This document shows positions 9,617 through 18,381 of a DNA stretch of 64,000 bases, piece after piece (positions within the stretch are counted from its first letter, which is position 1; the number at the start of each line of letters is the position of its first letter). A program made the translations under genes and the position numbers. The stretch is from the NCBI RefSeq assembly GCF_000192865.1, contig NC_015276.1, forward strand, positions 4,210,501-4,274,500. The letters are read 5' to 3'. The notes under the pieces were generated by a model. It saw only the letters and a program-made list of their open reading frames with translations, did not search any database and was not told the origin of the DNA. Source of the stretch: Marinomonas mediterranea MMB-1. GTDB lineage: Bacteria; Pseudomonadota; Gammaproteobacteria; Pseudomonadales; Marinomonadaceae.

Positions 9617-9701
9617 GAAACCTTTGCACGAAGTCACGAGCAAAGCCAAGACGAGTCTCTTTTTAACACTGTATTGGAGAACGTCGTCGTGCAAAGGTCT
9701 C
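9617..9701. mobile_element. MITE-like element, short copy (85 bp) with 5-bp target duplication AAACT
   Basis: Terminal inverted repeats GAAACCTTTGCACGA and TCGTGCAAAGGTCTC (one mismatch) bound an 85-bp non-coding element. Exact direct repeats AAACT flank it (9612-9616 and 9702-9706). It matches the copy at 49919-50057 at both ends and lacks about 50 internal bases, so it is an internal deletion derivative. It lies between convergent genes and may also fold as a terminator. No transposase is encoded. Confidence 0.85.
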
Positions 9702-9738
9702 AAACTATCGATACAAGTATATGCTCTGCAAACTAGGG

Positions 9739-10641
9739 CTAGCTAGATTCGAAATACTCAGTTCGGTTGCGTCCATTGCTCTTAGCTTCATATAAAGCAA
9801 CATCAGCTTCTTTCAAGCAATTTTCTATCAATTCAATGCACACTAGATTATCAGATTTCAAAGCAGAAACACCTACGCTCACGGATACTTCACCCTCAAT
9901 ACTTGCGTTCAAAAGACTCATTTCTATATGCAATCGTTTACAGAAAGCACGTGTCTCTTCTATGCTGGAATCATACAAAACAACTAAAAACTCTTCCCCT
10001 CCCCAGCGAGCAGATATATCTCTTACCTTCGTACTACTCTGAAGAATGGCGGCCACTTTCACTAAAACGTCATCACCATATTGATGCCCAAATTTATCAT
10101 TCAGTTTTTTAAACCAATCAATATCAATCATGATGAAAGATGCGGGAACAAACTGACGCTTAAGTCGCTCTATTAAATCATTCAAATCATCAAAAGCTGC
10201 TCTCCGATTACGCAACCTTGTTAGAGGATCGATTCTGGTTAACTTAGTTAACTTTTGTGTTTCCTCTTCTAATTGATCTCTAACCAACAAAAGCTCTTGA
10301 TATAATTTATCGCGAGCAACCGCAGTATAAATTGACCAATATATACTTGAGCCAACTAATTTAATATTAGCCACCGCAGGGACTTTTTCACCCGCTTTAG
10401 CTATCAAAGACAATTGGACTTCTTGACACTCTCCAAGGCTAATAACAGTTGGCCTAATGTAGCTTTCAAAAAATATAGAGCTCGCCTTTGAAATAATATC
10501 GAACAAGTTGAACTTTAAGGCCTCATTCATCTCTATCCCCAAGCAAACACTTGCAGAACTATTGATATATTGAAGGTTATTAGTTTCAAAGTCCGTGACT
10601 ACTAACAAGCATGAAAAAGAGTCAAGGCTCGGCTCTATCAT
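9739..10641 (-). CDS. PAS-GGDEF diguanylate cyclase coupled to an RsbQ-like hydrolase
   Basis: 300 residues, cytoplasmic, no membrane segment. A PAS-like domain at about 1-110 (FETNNLQYINSSASVCLGI) and a short coiled linker precede a GGDEF domain (about 135-295; DPLTRLRNRRAAF, MIDIDWFKKLND, RWGGEEFLVV at about 214-218). The active-site GGEEF is intact, so it should make cyclic di-GMP. At the position of the RxxD inhibition site it reads KVRD, so product inhibition may be weak. Its ATG overlaps the stop of the upstream hydrolase (ATGA, 10638-10641), indicating translational coupling. The PAS domain is probably the sensor for whatever the hydrolase produces. Confidence 0.88.
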   Translation of the reverse strand: MIEPSLDSFSCLLVVTDFETNNLQYINSSASVCLGIEMNEALKFNLFDIISKASSIFFESYIRPTVISLGECQEVQLSLIAKAGEKVPAVANIKLVGSSIYWSIYTAVARDKLYQELLLVRDQLEEETQKLTKLTRIDPLTRLRNRRAAFDDLNDLIERLKRQFVPASFIMIDIDWFKKLNDKFGHQYGDDVLVKVAAILQSSTKVRDISARWGGEEFLVVLYDSSIEETRAFCKRLHIEMSLLNASIEGEVSVSVGVSALKSDNLVCIELIENCLKEADVALYEAKSNGRNRTEYFESS

Positions 10642-11435
10642 CTCTCTATGAACTTCTCTATTTTTTGATATACAGCTTGAGGCTCAGTCATATGCAGGCA
10701 ATGTCCAAACGCATCGATAACTTCAAGCGTGGAATTAGCAATTTTTTTATGCATGTAGTTACCCACCTCAACCGAAGCTAAATTATCATTTTTACTCTGT
10801 AGTATTAATGTGGGCAAGTTCAGCTTGGCTATTGCACTTCGGTCATCAGAGAAGAAGGTAGCCTTGGCGAAAGGTTTTGCATAACGAGGATCAGTAGAAC
10901 AAAAGCTATCTTGAAGCTCTTGAATAAGTTCCGTTTTATTCGTTTGCCCCATCACTAAAGGAGCCAAATAGCTTGCCCAACCTATGTAGTTTTTGTCCAT
11001 CAAGTTGATTAGTTCCTCTAAATCCTCTTTTTCGAATCCACCATAGTAGTTTGGCGGAACGTTAAGAAAACAAGGCGATGGACAAACCATAATCATCTTC
11101 TCAAAAAGATGTGGTGACCTAATTGCAGCTAACGTTCCGATAATACTACTTACGGAATGACCGACAAATTGCACGTTTTCAAGGTTCAACTCTTCACAGA
11201 TTTCAACAACATCCAAAGCATAACCGTCGAGAGTCTGATACCTATGTTTATCAAAAGCAGAAACATCCGAAAGCCCACATCCCACATAATCGAATAAAAC
11301 AATTTTGTAACAATCCTCTAACATCGGCTGCAAAAAACGCCACATATTTTGATCACAACCAAAGCCGTGAGCCAACATAAGCGTCTTTTCGCCGTCGCCT
11401 ATAATTTTTACGTTGTTACGCTTAACAATATTCAT
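10638..11435 (-). CDS. RsbQ-type alpha/beta hydrolase
   Basis: Alpha/beta hydrolase of 265 residues when started at the ATG at 11433-11435; the frame is open for 36 more codons, but that extension is not family-like. The oxyanion segment LAHGFGCDQNMW, nucleophile elbow GHSVSS (Ser94), Asp217 in SKNDN and His245 in FGHCLH form the triad. These positions are each two residues below the RsbQ values I recall from Bacillus (Ser96, Asp219, His247), which strongly supports the family. In Bacillus, RsbQ supplies an unknown small molecule to the PAS domain of RsbP. Here the coupled downstream partner is a PAS-GGDEF protein, suggesting the same signal logic feeding cyclic di-GMP. Confidence 0.87.
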   Translation of the reverse strand: MNIVKRNNVKIIGDGEKTLMLAHGFGCDQNMWRFLQPMLEDCYKIVLFDYVGCGLSDVSAFDKHRYQTLDGYALDVVEICEELNLENVQFVGHSVSSIIGTLAAIRSPHLFEKMIMVCPSPCFLNVPPNYYGGFEKEDLEELINLMDKNYIGWASYLAPLVMGQTNKTELIQELQDSFCSTDPRYAKPFAKATFFSDDRSAIAKLNLPTLILQSKNDNLASVEVGNYMHKKIANSTLEVIDAFGHCLHMTEPQAVYQKIEKFIER

Positions 11436-11587
11436 TAGTTTGGGTAACTCTCCGCTAGCAATGTATAGATATAAATGACGCACGCTTATTAATAAATAAC
11501 ACCTCAATAAGAGTGAGCCGTAGATTTCGTCAATTACGGACAAATCTGATTAGATACAAGAGCAAGTTGCCCTCAAGCTTCAAATTC

Positions 11588-11698
11588 TCATCCCATCCAG
11601 CACACTGCCTTTACCCAAAAGCGAGCGAGTAGAGAAACAAACGAGAGCATTAAAACCATAGCAGATTGAAGCATTAAATGAACGCTTCTTTTCAGCAT
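11588..11698 (-). CDS. Possible 36-residue membrane peptide
   Basis: A minus-strand frame starting MLKRSVHLMLQ and continuing with one hydrophobic stretch (SAMVLMLSFVSLLARFWV). GCGAGGG precedes the ATG at 11696-11698 by about four bases. It lies upstream of the RsbQ-like gene in the same direction. I know no family for it and it could be chance; the frame extends upstream to 11782. Confidence 0.22.
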   Translation of the reverse strand: MLKRSVHLMLQSAMVLMLSFVSLLARFWVKAVCWMG

Positions 11699-11837
11699 GA
11701 AACCCTCGCCACCTTGAAACGAAACAATGTTTGATAAACTTTCATTTTCTATAGAAGAAAAACTCAACATTAGACTTGGCACCAGACAGCAAAATACTGT
11801 ATAAATAAACAGTTATTTTAATTGGGCTGGTAGCGAT

Positions 11838-12914
11838 ATGTCATCCGATTTAAAAACCTTCATTAAAGGCCGAGGCTCAAACAGCAACATCACAGGTCGC
11901 TTTGAGAAGACACAGTCTCATTTGGAAGACGAGTACGCCTATGAAGCCACATATGAAGCGCAAATTCATACAGAAGTACGATACGAACAAGCCAAAAGCT
12001 TAATTACGTCGAACACCTCGCCTGATGTGCCTTTTAGGTTGTCCGTTAACCCCTATCGAGGTTGCGAGCATGGTTGTATTTATTGTTTTGCACGTCCTTC
12101 CCATGCCTATATCGATTTGTCTCCAGGCTTGGATTTCGAGACTAAACTAACCGCAAAAATAAACGCACCAAATGTCTTCGAGCGAGAGCTTTGTAATATC
12201 CGCTATCAATGTCAGCCCATTGCATTGGGCATTAACACCGACGCCTATCAGCCTATCGAAAAGCAGCTTAACATTACTCGATCTTTGCTGGAAATTGCCT
12301 ACCAATACAAACAACCCATATCACTAATTACTAAAAGCGCTTTAATTACGAGGGACTTGTCATTATTAGAAAAAATGGCGGCTGAAAACTTGGTGCAGGT
12401 TGCAATCAGCATTACCACTCTAGACAACGACCTAAAACGAATACTCGAACCCAGAACGGCATCTGGTCATACTCGTCTAAACCTAGTCAAAGCGCTTTCA
12501 GAGCGCCGAATTCCAACCACAGTACTTGCCGCACCCGTCATCCCTTTCGTTAACGACCACGAGCTCGAATCCATTGTTCATCAAAGCGCTGAGGCTGGCG
12601 CACAGAGTGCGCACTATATAATGTTGAGATTACCTCATGAAGTCGCTCCGCTTTTCACAGACTGGCTGCATACTCACTTACCAGACCGAGCTGAGCACGT
12701 TCTCAGCCGTATAAAAGACATGCGTGGAGGTCAGCTTTATGACAGTCAATTTGGTAAACGCATGACAGGTGAAGGAATCTATGCGGACTTAATACGACAA
12801 CGATTTCACCTCGCAATAAAGAAAACAGGGCTCTCAGGCGAACGAATGTTACCGTTGGATTGTTCCTTGTTTCGTATTCCGCCAAAGAGTGGGGATCAAC
12901 TCTCATTAATCTAA
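11838..12914 (+). CDS. PA0069-family radical SAM protein
   Basis: 358 residues, cytoplasmic. The radical SAM cluster motif is CEHGCIYC (CxxxCxxC, about residues 75-82), within SVNPYRGCEHGCIYCFARPS, followed by barrel segments GINTDAYQPIEKQ, LITKSALITRDL and VQVAISITTLD. It belongs to the SplB-like group typified by Pseudomonas PA0069, whose substrate is not known. Close relatives include spore photoproduct lyase, so a repair-type chemistry has been suggested for the group, but nothing here proves it. The next gene, 87 bases downstream on the same strand, is a DNA repair glycosylase. Confidence 0.88.
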   Translation: MSSDLKTFIKGRGSNSNITGRFEKTQSHLEDEYAYEATYEAQIHTEVRYEQAKSLITSNTSPDVPFRLSVNPYRGCEHGCIYCFARPSHAYIDLSPGLDFETKLTAKINAPNVFERELCNIRYQCQPIALGINTDAYQPIEKQLNITRSLLEIAYQYKQPISLITKSALITRDLSLLEKMAAENLVQVAISITTLDNDLKRILEPRTASGHTRLNLVKALSERRIPTTVLAAPVIPFVNDHELESIVHQSAEAGAQSAHYIMLRLPHEVAPLFTDWLHTHLPDRAEHVLSRIKDMRGGQLYDSQFGKRMTGEGIYADLIRQRFHLAIKKTGLSGERMLPLDCSLFRIPPKSGDQLSLI

Positions 12915-13001
12915 ACGAGCTTTGATCTAATGCAAAATAGATAATCTAATGTATAACAATGTATTCACCATTAATCTCGAACCTCTAAAAGGATAAATAA
13001 A

Positions 13002-13601
13002 ATGGGAACGTTTACCGGAGAAGACAACAAACAACGCTGCTCTTGGTGCTCTGCCACAGAGCAATACACCCAATATCACGACAAGGAATGGGGCTTTCCC
13101 GTCGATGATGATCGAAGGTTATTTGAAAAACTGTGTCTTGAGAGCTTTCAATCTGGATTAAGCTGGCGCACGATTCTCGAAAAGCGAGACAATTTCCGCA
13201 ATGCCTTTGATAATTTTGAAATAGAGAAGATGGCGAACTACACAGAAAAAGATGTCGAACGACTTGTTCAAGATGCAGGCATCATTCGACACAAAGGCAA
13301 GATCACCGCCGTCATTAACAATGCTCAACGCGCCAAAGAACTGATCAAAAAAGAAGGCTCACTTGCCACTTATTTTTGGCGATTTGAGCCAGAAGCTAAA
13401 GCCGAATACGAAACCGTCTCTACGTCACCAGAGTCCACCGAAATTTCCAAGCAACTTAAAAAAATGGGATGGAAGTTTGTTGGTCCCACCACCATTTATT
13501 CTTTTATGCAGGCAATGGGGTTAGTCAATGACCACCACCCTGACTGTTACCTAAAAGCAGAAATCGACGCAATCAAAGCCCAATACAAACGTCCAGCCTA
13601 A
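13002..13601 (+). CDS. tag: DNA-3-methyladenine glycosylase I
   Basis: 199 residues, the usual Tag length. Zinc ligands are visible in RCSWC near the N-terminus and DHHPDC near the C-terminus. The core has YHDKEWGFPVDDDRRLFEKL, LESFQSGLSWRTILEKR and GIIRHKGKI. It removes 3-methyladenine from alkylated DNA in the cytoplasm. The ribosome site AAAGGA precedes the ATG. Same orientation as the radical SAM gene upstream, convergent with the S41 protease gene. Confidence 0.95.
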   Translation: MGTFTGEDNKQRCSWCSATEQYTQYHDKEWGFPVDDDRRLFEKLCLESFQSGLSWRTILEKRDNFRNAFDNFEIEKMANYTEKDVERLVQDAGIIRHKGKITAVINNAQRAKELIKKEGSLATYFWRFEPEAKAEYETVSTSPESTEISKQLKKMGWKFVGPTTIYSFMQAMGLVNDHHPDCYLKAEIDAIKAQYKRPA

Positions 13602-13637
13602 CCTCTTAGCAGTACCTTCTGGATGGTTACTCTACCG

Positions 13638-14984
13638 TTAGAAAAAGTTTTCTTTAAATTGCGAAGGCTCGCCCTGAATCATAAACGATTGATCCGTGGC
13701 AGCCTGTCGATTCAAACGGTTAAATGGCTTGGGCGTGGGACAACTCTCGCCCGCGGACAGACGTAGCGCAGTCGCCAGCAATGGGTCGTTTTCATCGCCA
13801 AATCTATGAGCATAATCGTCCTCGACTTCGCAACTTGGCGAAATACCACTAAAGTACCCACCTTCGTTTCGAGCATTGGTGAGCTGAAACTCGATAGGGA
13901 AAAGAATATTTCCACAAAAAGAATGACCTGTCATACCAATGGGTTTGCCGCACGTTTTGCCACCAACCACCTTCACATCAATAAAAGGTTTTAGACTATT
14001 AATTATTAACTCACTTGCGGAGCACGTTGATGAGCTTGTTAACACATACAACGTATTTAGGTTAGCAACCGCGTCACTGACTTCATCATTTTTAAAAGGA
14101 TAAACAAAATTCTCGTTCGAGCGCTGCGCACTAAACATAAAGTTTGCGAATGTTTGGCTTGATACTTGTGCGCCTGCTATTCGAGTAGCGAGATGATTCG
14201 CAGTCAAAATTGAACCACCGGGATTCATGCGCAGATCTAAAATCAAAGCATCGGCCTGATTCGCCCTGATTTGGGAAAATGCGCTCTTAAACTCATCTCG
14301 GGACGCGGAAGAGAAATTTTTATAGGAAAAGTAGGCAACTTTATTCGCACTGGTATCAAAAAACTTGAGATCATGAACCGTGTTTGTCGAATAGGTTACT
14401 GGTATTAGAGAGACGGTATACTCACTGTTATCCGTTCTTCTCATTTTAAAAACATAGTCGTTTGGATTGCCAAAGCCCTGTCTTACTTTTTCCCAAGAAT
14501 CATAGTTAAGTTCTTCAATTTTTTTTATGTATTCAGAGATCGTCATACCGTCAATTTCGATAATTTCATCCCCTCGTACAACTCCAGCCAGCCTTGCTGG
14601 AGAGTTCTCGTCGGTATAGCGCACGATCAACACATCTTCGCCATCCTCTACCAACCACTTAAAGTAGATGCCTATTGCCTTAAATTCGTTATTGGATTGA
14701 GCATTATATTTTGCTTCCGTCGTTATATAACTGTATTTATCATACGTGCGATAGCGAAGCGCATTTAAAAGTGTTTCGGGAGACGAATAGGAGGCAGAGT
14801 TAATATTACTCGGAATTGTTTCGGGCCAGAGATAGTTTGTTTTTAATTGCTGATAGACATACTCATTTTGCGCAGAGGTAGAGCAGTCGCCATCGGCGAC
14901 AGAACCAGATGAATCATCATCCGATCCTACATTACATCCCATTAACGATAGCGTCGCGACAGCCAAAACCGATCTAAGCAGCAT
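13638..14984 (-). CDS. S41-family C-terminal processing peptidase, lipoprotein
   Basis: 448 residues. The signal sequence ends in lipobox LMGC (about residues 14-17) followed by a Ser/Asp-rich linker (GSDDDSSGS), so it should be anchored facing the periplasm or outside. Residues about 95-180 form a PDZ-like domain (NSPARLAGVVRGDEIIEIDG). The S41 protease core follows: ALILDLRMNPGGS, then SSSTCSASELIINSL with the presumed catalytic Ser, and VVGGKTCGKPIG with the presumed Lys. Several cysteines in the C-terminal part suggest disulfides. Monocistronic and convergent with tag. Substrate unknown. Confidence 0.85.
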   Translation of the reverse strand: MLLRSVLAVATLSLMGCNVGSDDDSSGSVADGDCSTSAQNEYVYQQLKTNYLWPETIPSNINSASYSSPETLLNALRYRTYDKYSYITTEAKYNAQSNNEFKAIGIYFKWLVEDGEDVLIVRYTDENSPARLAGVVRGDEIIEIDGMTISEYIKKIEELNYDSWEKVRQGFGNPNDYVFKMRRTDNSEYTVSLIPVTYSTNTVHDLKFFDTSANKVAYFSYKNFSSASRDEFKSAFSQIRANQADALILDLRMNPGGSILTANHLATRIAGAQVSSQTFANFMFSAQRSNENFVYPFKNDEVSDAVANLNTLYVLTSSSTCSASELIINSLKPFIDVKVVGGKTCGKPIGMTGHSFCGNILFPIEFQLTNARNEGGYFSGISPSCEVEDDYAHRFGDENDPLLATALRLSAGESCPTPKPFNRLNRQAATDQSFMIQGEPSQFKENFF

Positions 14985-15082
14985 AATCCCTCATGCATAA
15001 ACAGTAACAATGTGTGTATCTATCCATTTAATGACAGGTACACGCAAAATGTCAACATTCCGTCAATACACGTAACTTAGTC

Positions 15083-15736
15083 TCAATTATTCACCGGCTC
15101 GCCCACTTCCACAGAATCAATAACACGCCCCTCAGCCAACGCCCCTTCAAGCCATTCTTGCATTTGGGGCAAGGCCAACATGGCCTCCAAATAGGCTTTT
15201 GAGGCTTCAGATAAAGACACACCATACGTGTTAAAGCGATACACAACTGGGGCAAAAAAAGCGTCCGCCAAACTAATGTCACCAAATAGAAATTTGCCCT
15301 TGTGTGACGACAGCAATTCAGCCCAAAGGGAGTCAATGTTCCATATGTCTTTTTGCGCAGCCTCGGACAAGGTCAGAACCTTACGTGCGCGACAGTTCAT
15401 TGGCATCTCACTTCTTAGTGCGACATAGCTCGAGTGCATTTCTGCAACGACTGACCGCGCTTTCGCTCGCAGCCCTTTATCAGACGGCCACCCTGCACCC
15501 TCAAGATACTGCTCATTAATGTATTCACATATAGACAAGGAATCCCATACGCTGATATCCCCGTCAACCAGAACAGGGACTTTTTTTACTGGAGAATATT
15601 TAGCCAGCTCGCTGAAAAATTCATCACTAAAGAGTTCTAGCTGGATTTCCTCAAATGGGACATCAAACAATTTGAGCGCTAACCAGCCCCGTAAAGACCA
15701 CGATGAGTAATTTTTATTTCCTATAATGAGTTTCAT
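15083..15736 (-). CDS. Glutathione S-transferase family protein
   Basis: 217 residues from the ATG at 15734-15736, preceded by AAAGGGC; an in-frame ATG six codons earlier would overlap that site. N-terminal thioredoxin-like domain with KNYSSWSLRGWLAL, where a Ser probably activates glutathione, and the cis-Pro region KKVPVLVDGD followed by WDSLSICEYI. The C-terminal helical domain contains KGKFLFGDISLADAFFAPV. Cytoplasmic, substrate unknown. Divergent from a LysR regulator that may control it. Confidence 0.87.
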   Translation of the reverse strand: MKLIIGNKNYSSWSLRGWLALKLFDVPFEEIQLELFSDEFFSELAKYSPVKKVPVLVDGDISVWDSLSICEYINEQYLEGAGWPSDKGLRAKARSVVAEMHSSYVALRSEMPMNCRARKVLTLSEAAQKDIWNIDSLWAELLSSHKGKFLFGDISLADAFFAPVVYRFNTYGVSLSEASKAYLEAMLALPQMQEWLEGALAEGRVIDSVEVGEPVNN

Positions 15737-15852
15737 ATTTTGCCCTTTATGCACACTTGTTTGTCGATAAGCACTATTGTTTCAGGTTGCATTTTTTACG
15801 ACTAGCGAATACTTTTGATGCATCCCATCAGTAATGGTTATGGATTCAGTTT

Positions 15853-16710
15853 ATGGACGTCGATACGCTTCGCACCTTTATCGCTTTCATTGATACGGGC
15901 AGCTTCACCCGCGCGGCGAAGCAGACCTTTCGCACGCAAAGCGCAATCAGCATGCAAATGAAAAAACTGGAAGAAGAAGTCGGCCACGACTTATTCTTTA
16001 AAGAAGGGAGAAACTTGGCACTAACGGAACAAGGCCAGCAGCTCGTCAGTTACGCTCGTCGAATACTGGCACTTCATGATGACGCCCTCGCTCATTTTTC
16101 AGAAAGCATGACTCAGCCGCCTATTATTATTGGTTGTCCTGATGACTATGCTGAGTCTATTTTGCCCTCAGTCATTCGCAGAATTAACGCGTATTTACCC
16201 GAATTAAATATTCGAGTGGTGTGTGATTGTTCTACGGAACTACGCAGAAAGCTGGACGCTGGGACCGTCGATATTGCCATTCTAACTCGATCGCCCGAAG
16301 TGGAAGAAGGCTATTTAATACGCCATGACACGGGTGTTTGGGTTGCAGGAGAAGCGTTCGAATTCAGCCGTGATAGAGCGATAACACTGGCGCTCTACGA
16401 GCCCGATTGCAAGTTTTACAGCGCTGCTATCGATGGTCTAGAAAAACAAGGTCAGGACTATCGCATTCTATGCAGCACCGCCAGCGCAACCGCTATCAAG
16501 GCGCTACTGCGCGAAAACTTAGCAATCAGCGCAATGGCCAGTTCCAGTGTCGGTGGTAATCTTTCTGTGCTTATGGATCATCACCTGCCTCAACTTCCTT
16601 CCGTCGACATTGTGATGGCAGTCGCTCCCATTCCACATGCTTTGTTTGGTACACACATGGCGGCAAAAATTTGTCAGGAGCTGTTCGAGCAAAAACGCAG
16701 TCGCTCTTAA
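15853..16710 (+). CDS. LysR-family transcriptional regulator
   Basis: 285 residues. N-terminal winged helix (MDVDTLRTFIAFIDTGSFTR, QSAISMQMKKLEEEVGHDLF) and a C-terminal periplasmic-binding-protein-like effector domain from about residue 90 (PIIIGCPDDYAESILPSVI). It diverges from the GST gene with 116 bases between, the usual LysR arrangement, so that gene is the likely target. Effector unknown. Confidence 0.9.
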   Translation: MDVDTLRTFIAFIDTGSFTRAAKQTFRTQSAISMQMKKLEEEVGHDLFFKEGRNLALTEQGQQLVSYARRILALHDDALAHFSESMTQPPIIIGCPDDYAESILPSVIRRINAYLPELNIRVVCDCSTELRRKLDAGTVDIAILTRSPEVEEGYLIRHDTGVWVAGEAFEFSRDRAITLALYEPDCKFYSAAIDGLEKQGQDYRILCSTASATAIKALLRENLAISAMASSSVGGNLSVLMDHHLPQLPSVDIVMAVAPIPHALFGTHMAAKICQELFEQKRSRS

Positions 16711-16789
16711 AAAACCAGTAACGATTAAGAAAAAACAGTAACTCGTTCAAAAATAAAAGCACGAGCTAAACGATGTGAGCGTAAGAACA

Positions 16790-17617
16790 TTATCTCTCTT
16801 CTCGTAATAATTGAGTCATACTATTCACAAGTTTTTTATCCATCGTCGGAGGTGTTAGATCAACGTCTTTCGCTAACGCATCGCAAACGGCCTTCAACAC
16901 AGACACTCTAGCATACCATTTTTTATTTGCGGGAATCAGCTGCCATGGCGCATGTGTGGTAGAGGTAAACCGAAACATATCATTAGTGGCTCGTTCGTAG
17001 TCTGACCATCGATCACGGTTGCGTAGATCTTCTACTGTTAGCTTCCAATGTTTTAAAGGGTTTTCGAAACGCTCTCTAAAACGCTTTAGTTGTTCGGTTT
17101 GATCAATGTGCATAAACACTTTAACAATGCGCACCCCGTCATCGATCAACATACGCTCGAACTCATTGATCTCCTGATACGCGCGCTGCCACTCATAATC
17201 ACTTGCAAACCCCTCGACTCTTTCTACCAGCACCCTTTCATACCAAGAGCGATCGAAGATAGAGATAATACCAGGGGAAGGAAGGCGTTGCTGGAAACGA
17301 TACAAATAGTGACGACCCTGCTCTAATTCAGTCGGAGCTGCAATCGAATGAACTTTCACGCCTCTTGGGTCCAGTGTTTCTGTTAATCGACGAATGGCTC
17401 CTCCTTTCCCTGAGGCATCCCACCCTTGAAAAACAATAATCGCACGTCGATGTTGGTGATAATAAGTTTGCTGTAAGACAAACATCGAGCGCTGCCACGT
17501 TTTTAATTGCTTGTGATAGCTGCTCTTCCCTTTTAAGGAAAATTGATCGTTACTTAAATTGCATCGATCTAGATGCGGTGGAGTCAGTTCCAATTCAATC
17601 TGGCTTGGATAAAACAT
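16790..17617 (-). CDS. Polyphosphate kinase 2 family protein
   Basis: 275 residues, single PPK2 domain. Walker A-like GWDASGKGG (about residues 64-72), PRGVKVHSIAAPTELEQGRHYLYRF, and Walker B/lid ISIFDRSWYERVLVERVEGF, then NRDRWSDYE. PPK2 enzymes transfer phosphate between polyphosphate and nucleotides in the cytoplasm. The one-domain form could act on NMP or NDP; the subclass cannot be fixed by eye. Monocistronic, divergent from the GyrI-like gene. Confidence 0.92.
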   Translation of the reverse strand: MFYPSQIELELTPPHLDRCNLSNDQFSLKGKSSYHKQLKTWQRSMFVLQQTYYHQHRRAIIVFQGWDASGKGGAIRRLTETLDPRGVKVHSIAAPTELEQGRHYLYRFQQRLPSPGIISIFDRSWYERVLVERVEGFASDYEWQRAYQEINEFERMLIDDGVRIVKVFMHIDQTEQLKRFRERFENPLKHWKLTVEDLRNRDRWSDYERATNDMFRFTSTTHAPWQLIPANKKWYARVSVLKAVCDALAKDVDLTPPTMDKKLVNSMTQLLREER

Positions 17618-17786
17618 AGTATTCGCCTTCGTTTTAAAACCCTTTATAGCGTCATCTCATTATAGACGGCCATGATTAAAGGCACGAAAAGCGCAAGTTT
17701 TGCTAAATTCCTTTGTGCTAAGCTAATCGCTCGGTAGGAACATGTCGTAGTCCACACAACAAGCGCACGAGCAAACGGAGAAAACA

Positions 17787-18245
17787 ATGCAACCAGTCTA
17801 TTTACAAGAGAAGCAGGTCAACGGGCTAAAAGTAAGAACCAACAATAAGGCTGAAATGTCATCAAGTGGAAAAATTGGCGGTTTATGGGGGACTTTTTTT
17901 CGTCAAATTGCGCCGCATTTAACGCCGAATAATCCGATCTACGGTGTGTACTGTCATTATGAATCAGATGCAAATGGTGACTTCGATGTCATGGCTGCAA
18001 CCGATGTCGACGTTGTGCATTGGGTCACCGAAAGCGACGACACGCAATCCATTTCGATTCAGCGAGGCGCTTATCTAGAATTCCCTGCAAAAGGTGAGAT
18101 GCCACAAGCCGTGATTGAAGCTTGGCAAGCCGTTTGGAGCTACTTTGAGCAATCAGACTGCCCTTACAAAAGAGCGTATACAACCGACTTTGAACACTAT
18201 CAAAGTGAGCACACTGCCAGTGTTTTTATTGCCATAGAAGATTAA
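17787..18245 (+). CDS. GyrI-like effector-binding domain protein
   Basis: 152 residues, a stand-alone effector-binding (GyrI/SbmC-like) domain with no DNA-binding part. Signature segments are KIGGLWGTFF, YGVYCHYESDANGDFDV and GAYLEFPAKGEMPQAVIEAWQ with DFEHY near the end. Related domains bind hydrophobic or cationic small molecules, and stand-alone forms may sequester or hydrolyse them. GGAG lies eight bases before the ATG. Cytoplasmic, role unknown. Confidence 0.8.
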   Translation: MQPVYLQEKQVNGLKVRTNNKAEMSSSGKIGGLWGTFFRQIAPHLTPNNPIYGVYCHYESDANGDFDVMAATDVDVVHWVTESDDTQSISIQRGAYLEFPAKGEMPQAVIEAWQAVWSYFEQSDCPYKRAYTTDFEHYQSEHTASVFIAIED

Positions 18246-18303
18246 TTTAATTGATAAATATCTATATTGCAGTAGAGCACTCAGAGTTACTTTAGCGCCC
18301 CAA

Positions 18304-18342
18304 TAAAAAAGAGCCACCTTAGATCTTAAGGTGACTCTTTTG
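18304..18342. terminator. Bidirectional intrinsic terminator
   Basis: An inverted repeat AAAAGAG-CACCTTA / TAAGGTG-CTCTTTT with short loop lies between convergent genes, with A-run on the left and T-run on the right, so it can terminate transcription from both sides. Confidence 0.8.
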
Positions 18343-18381
18343 TACTTTTTGAGTGCTTAAACGCTGTTTCTTCGTTAAAAA

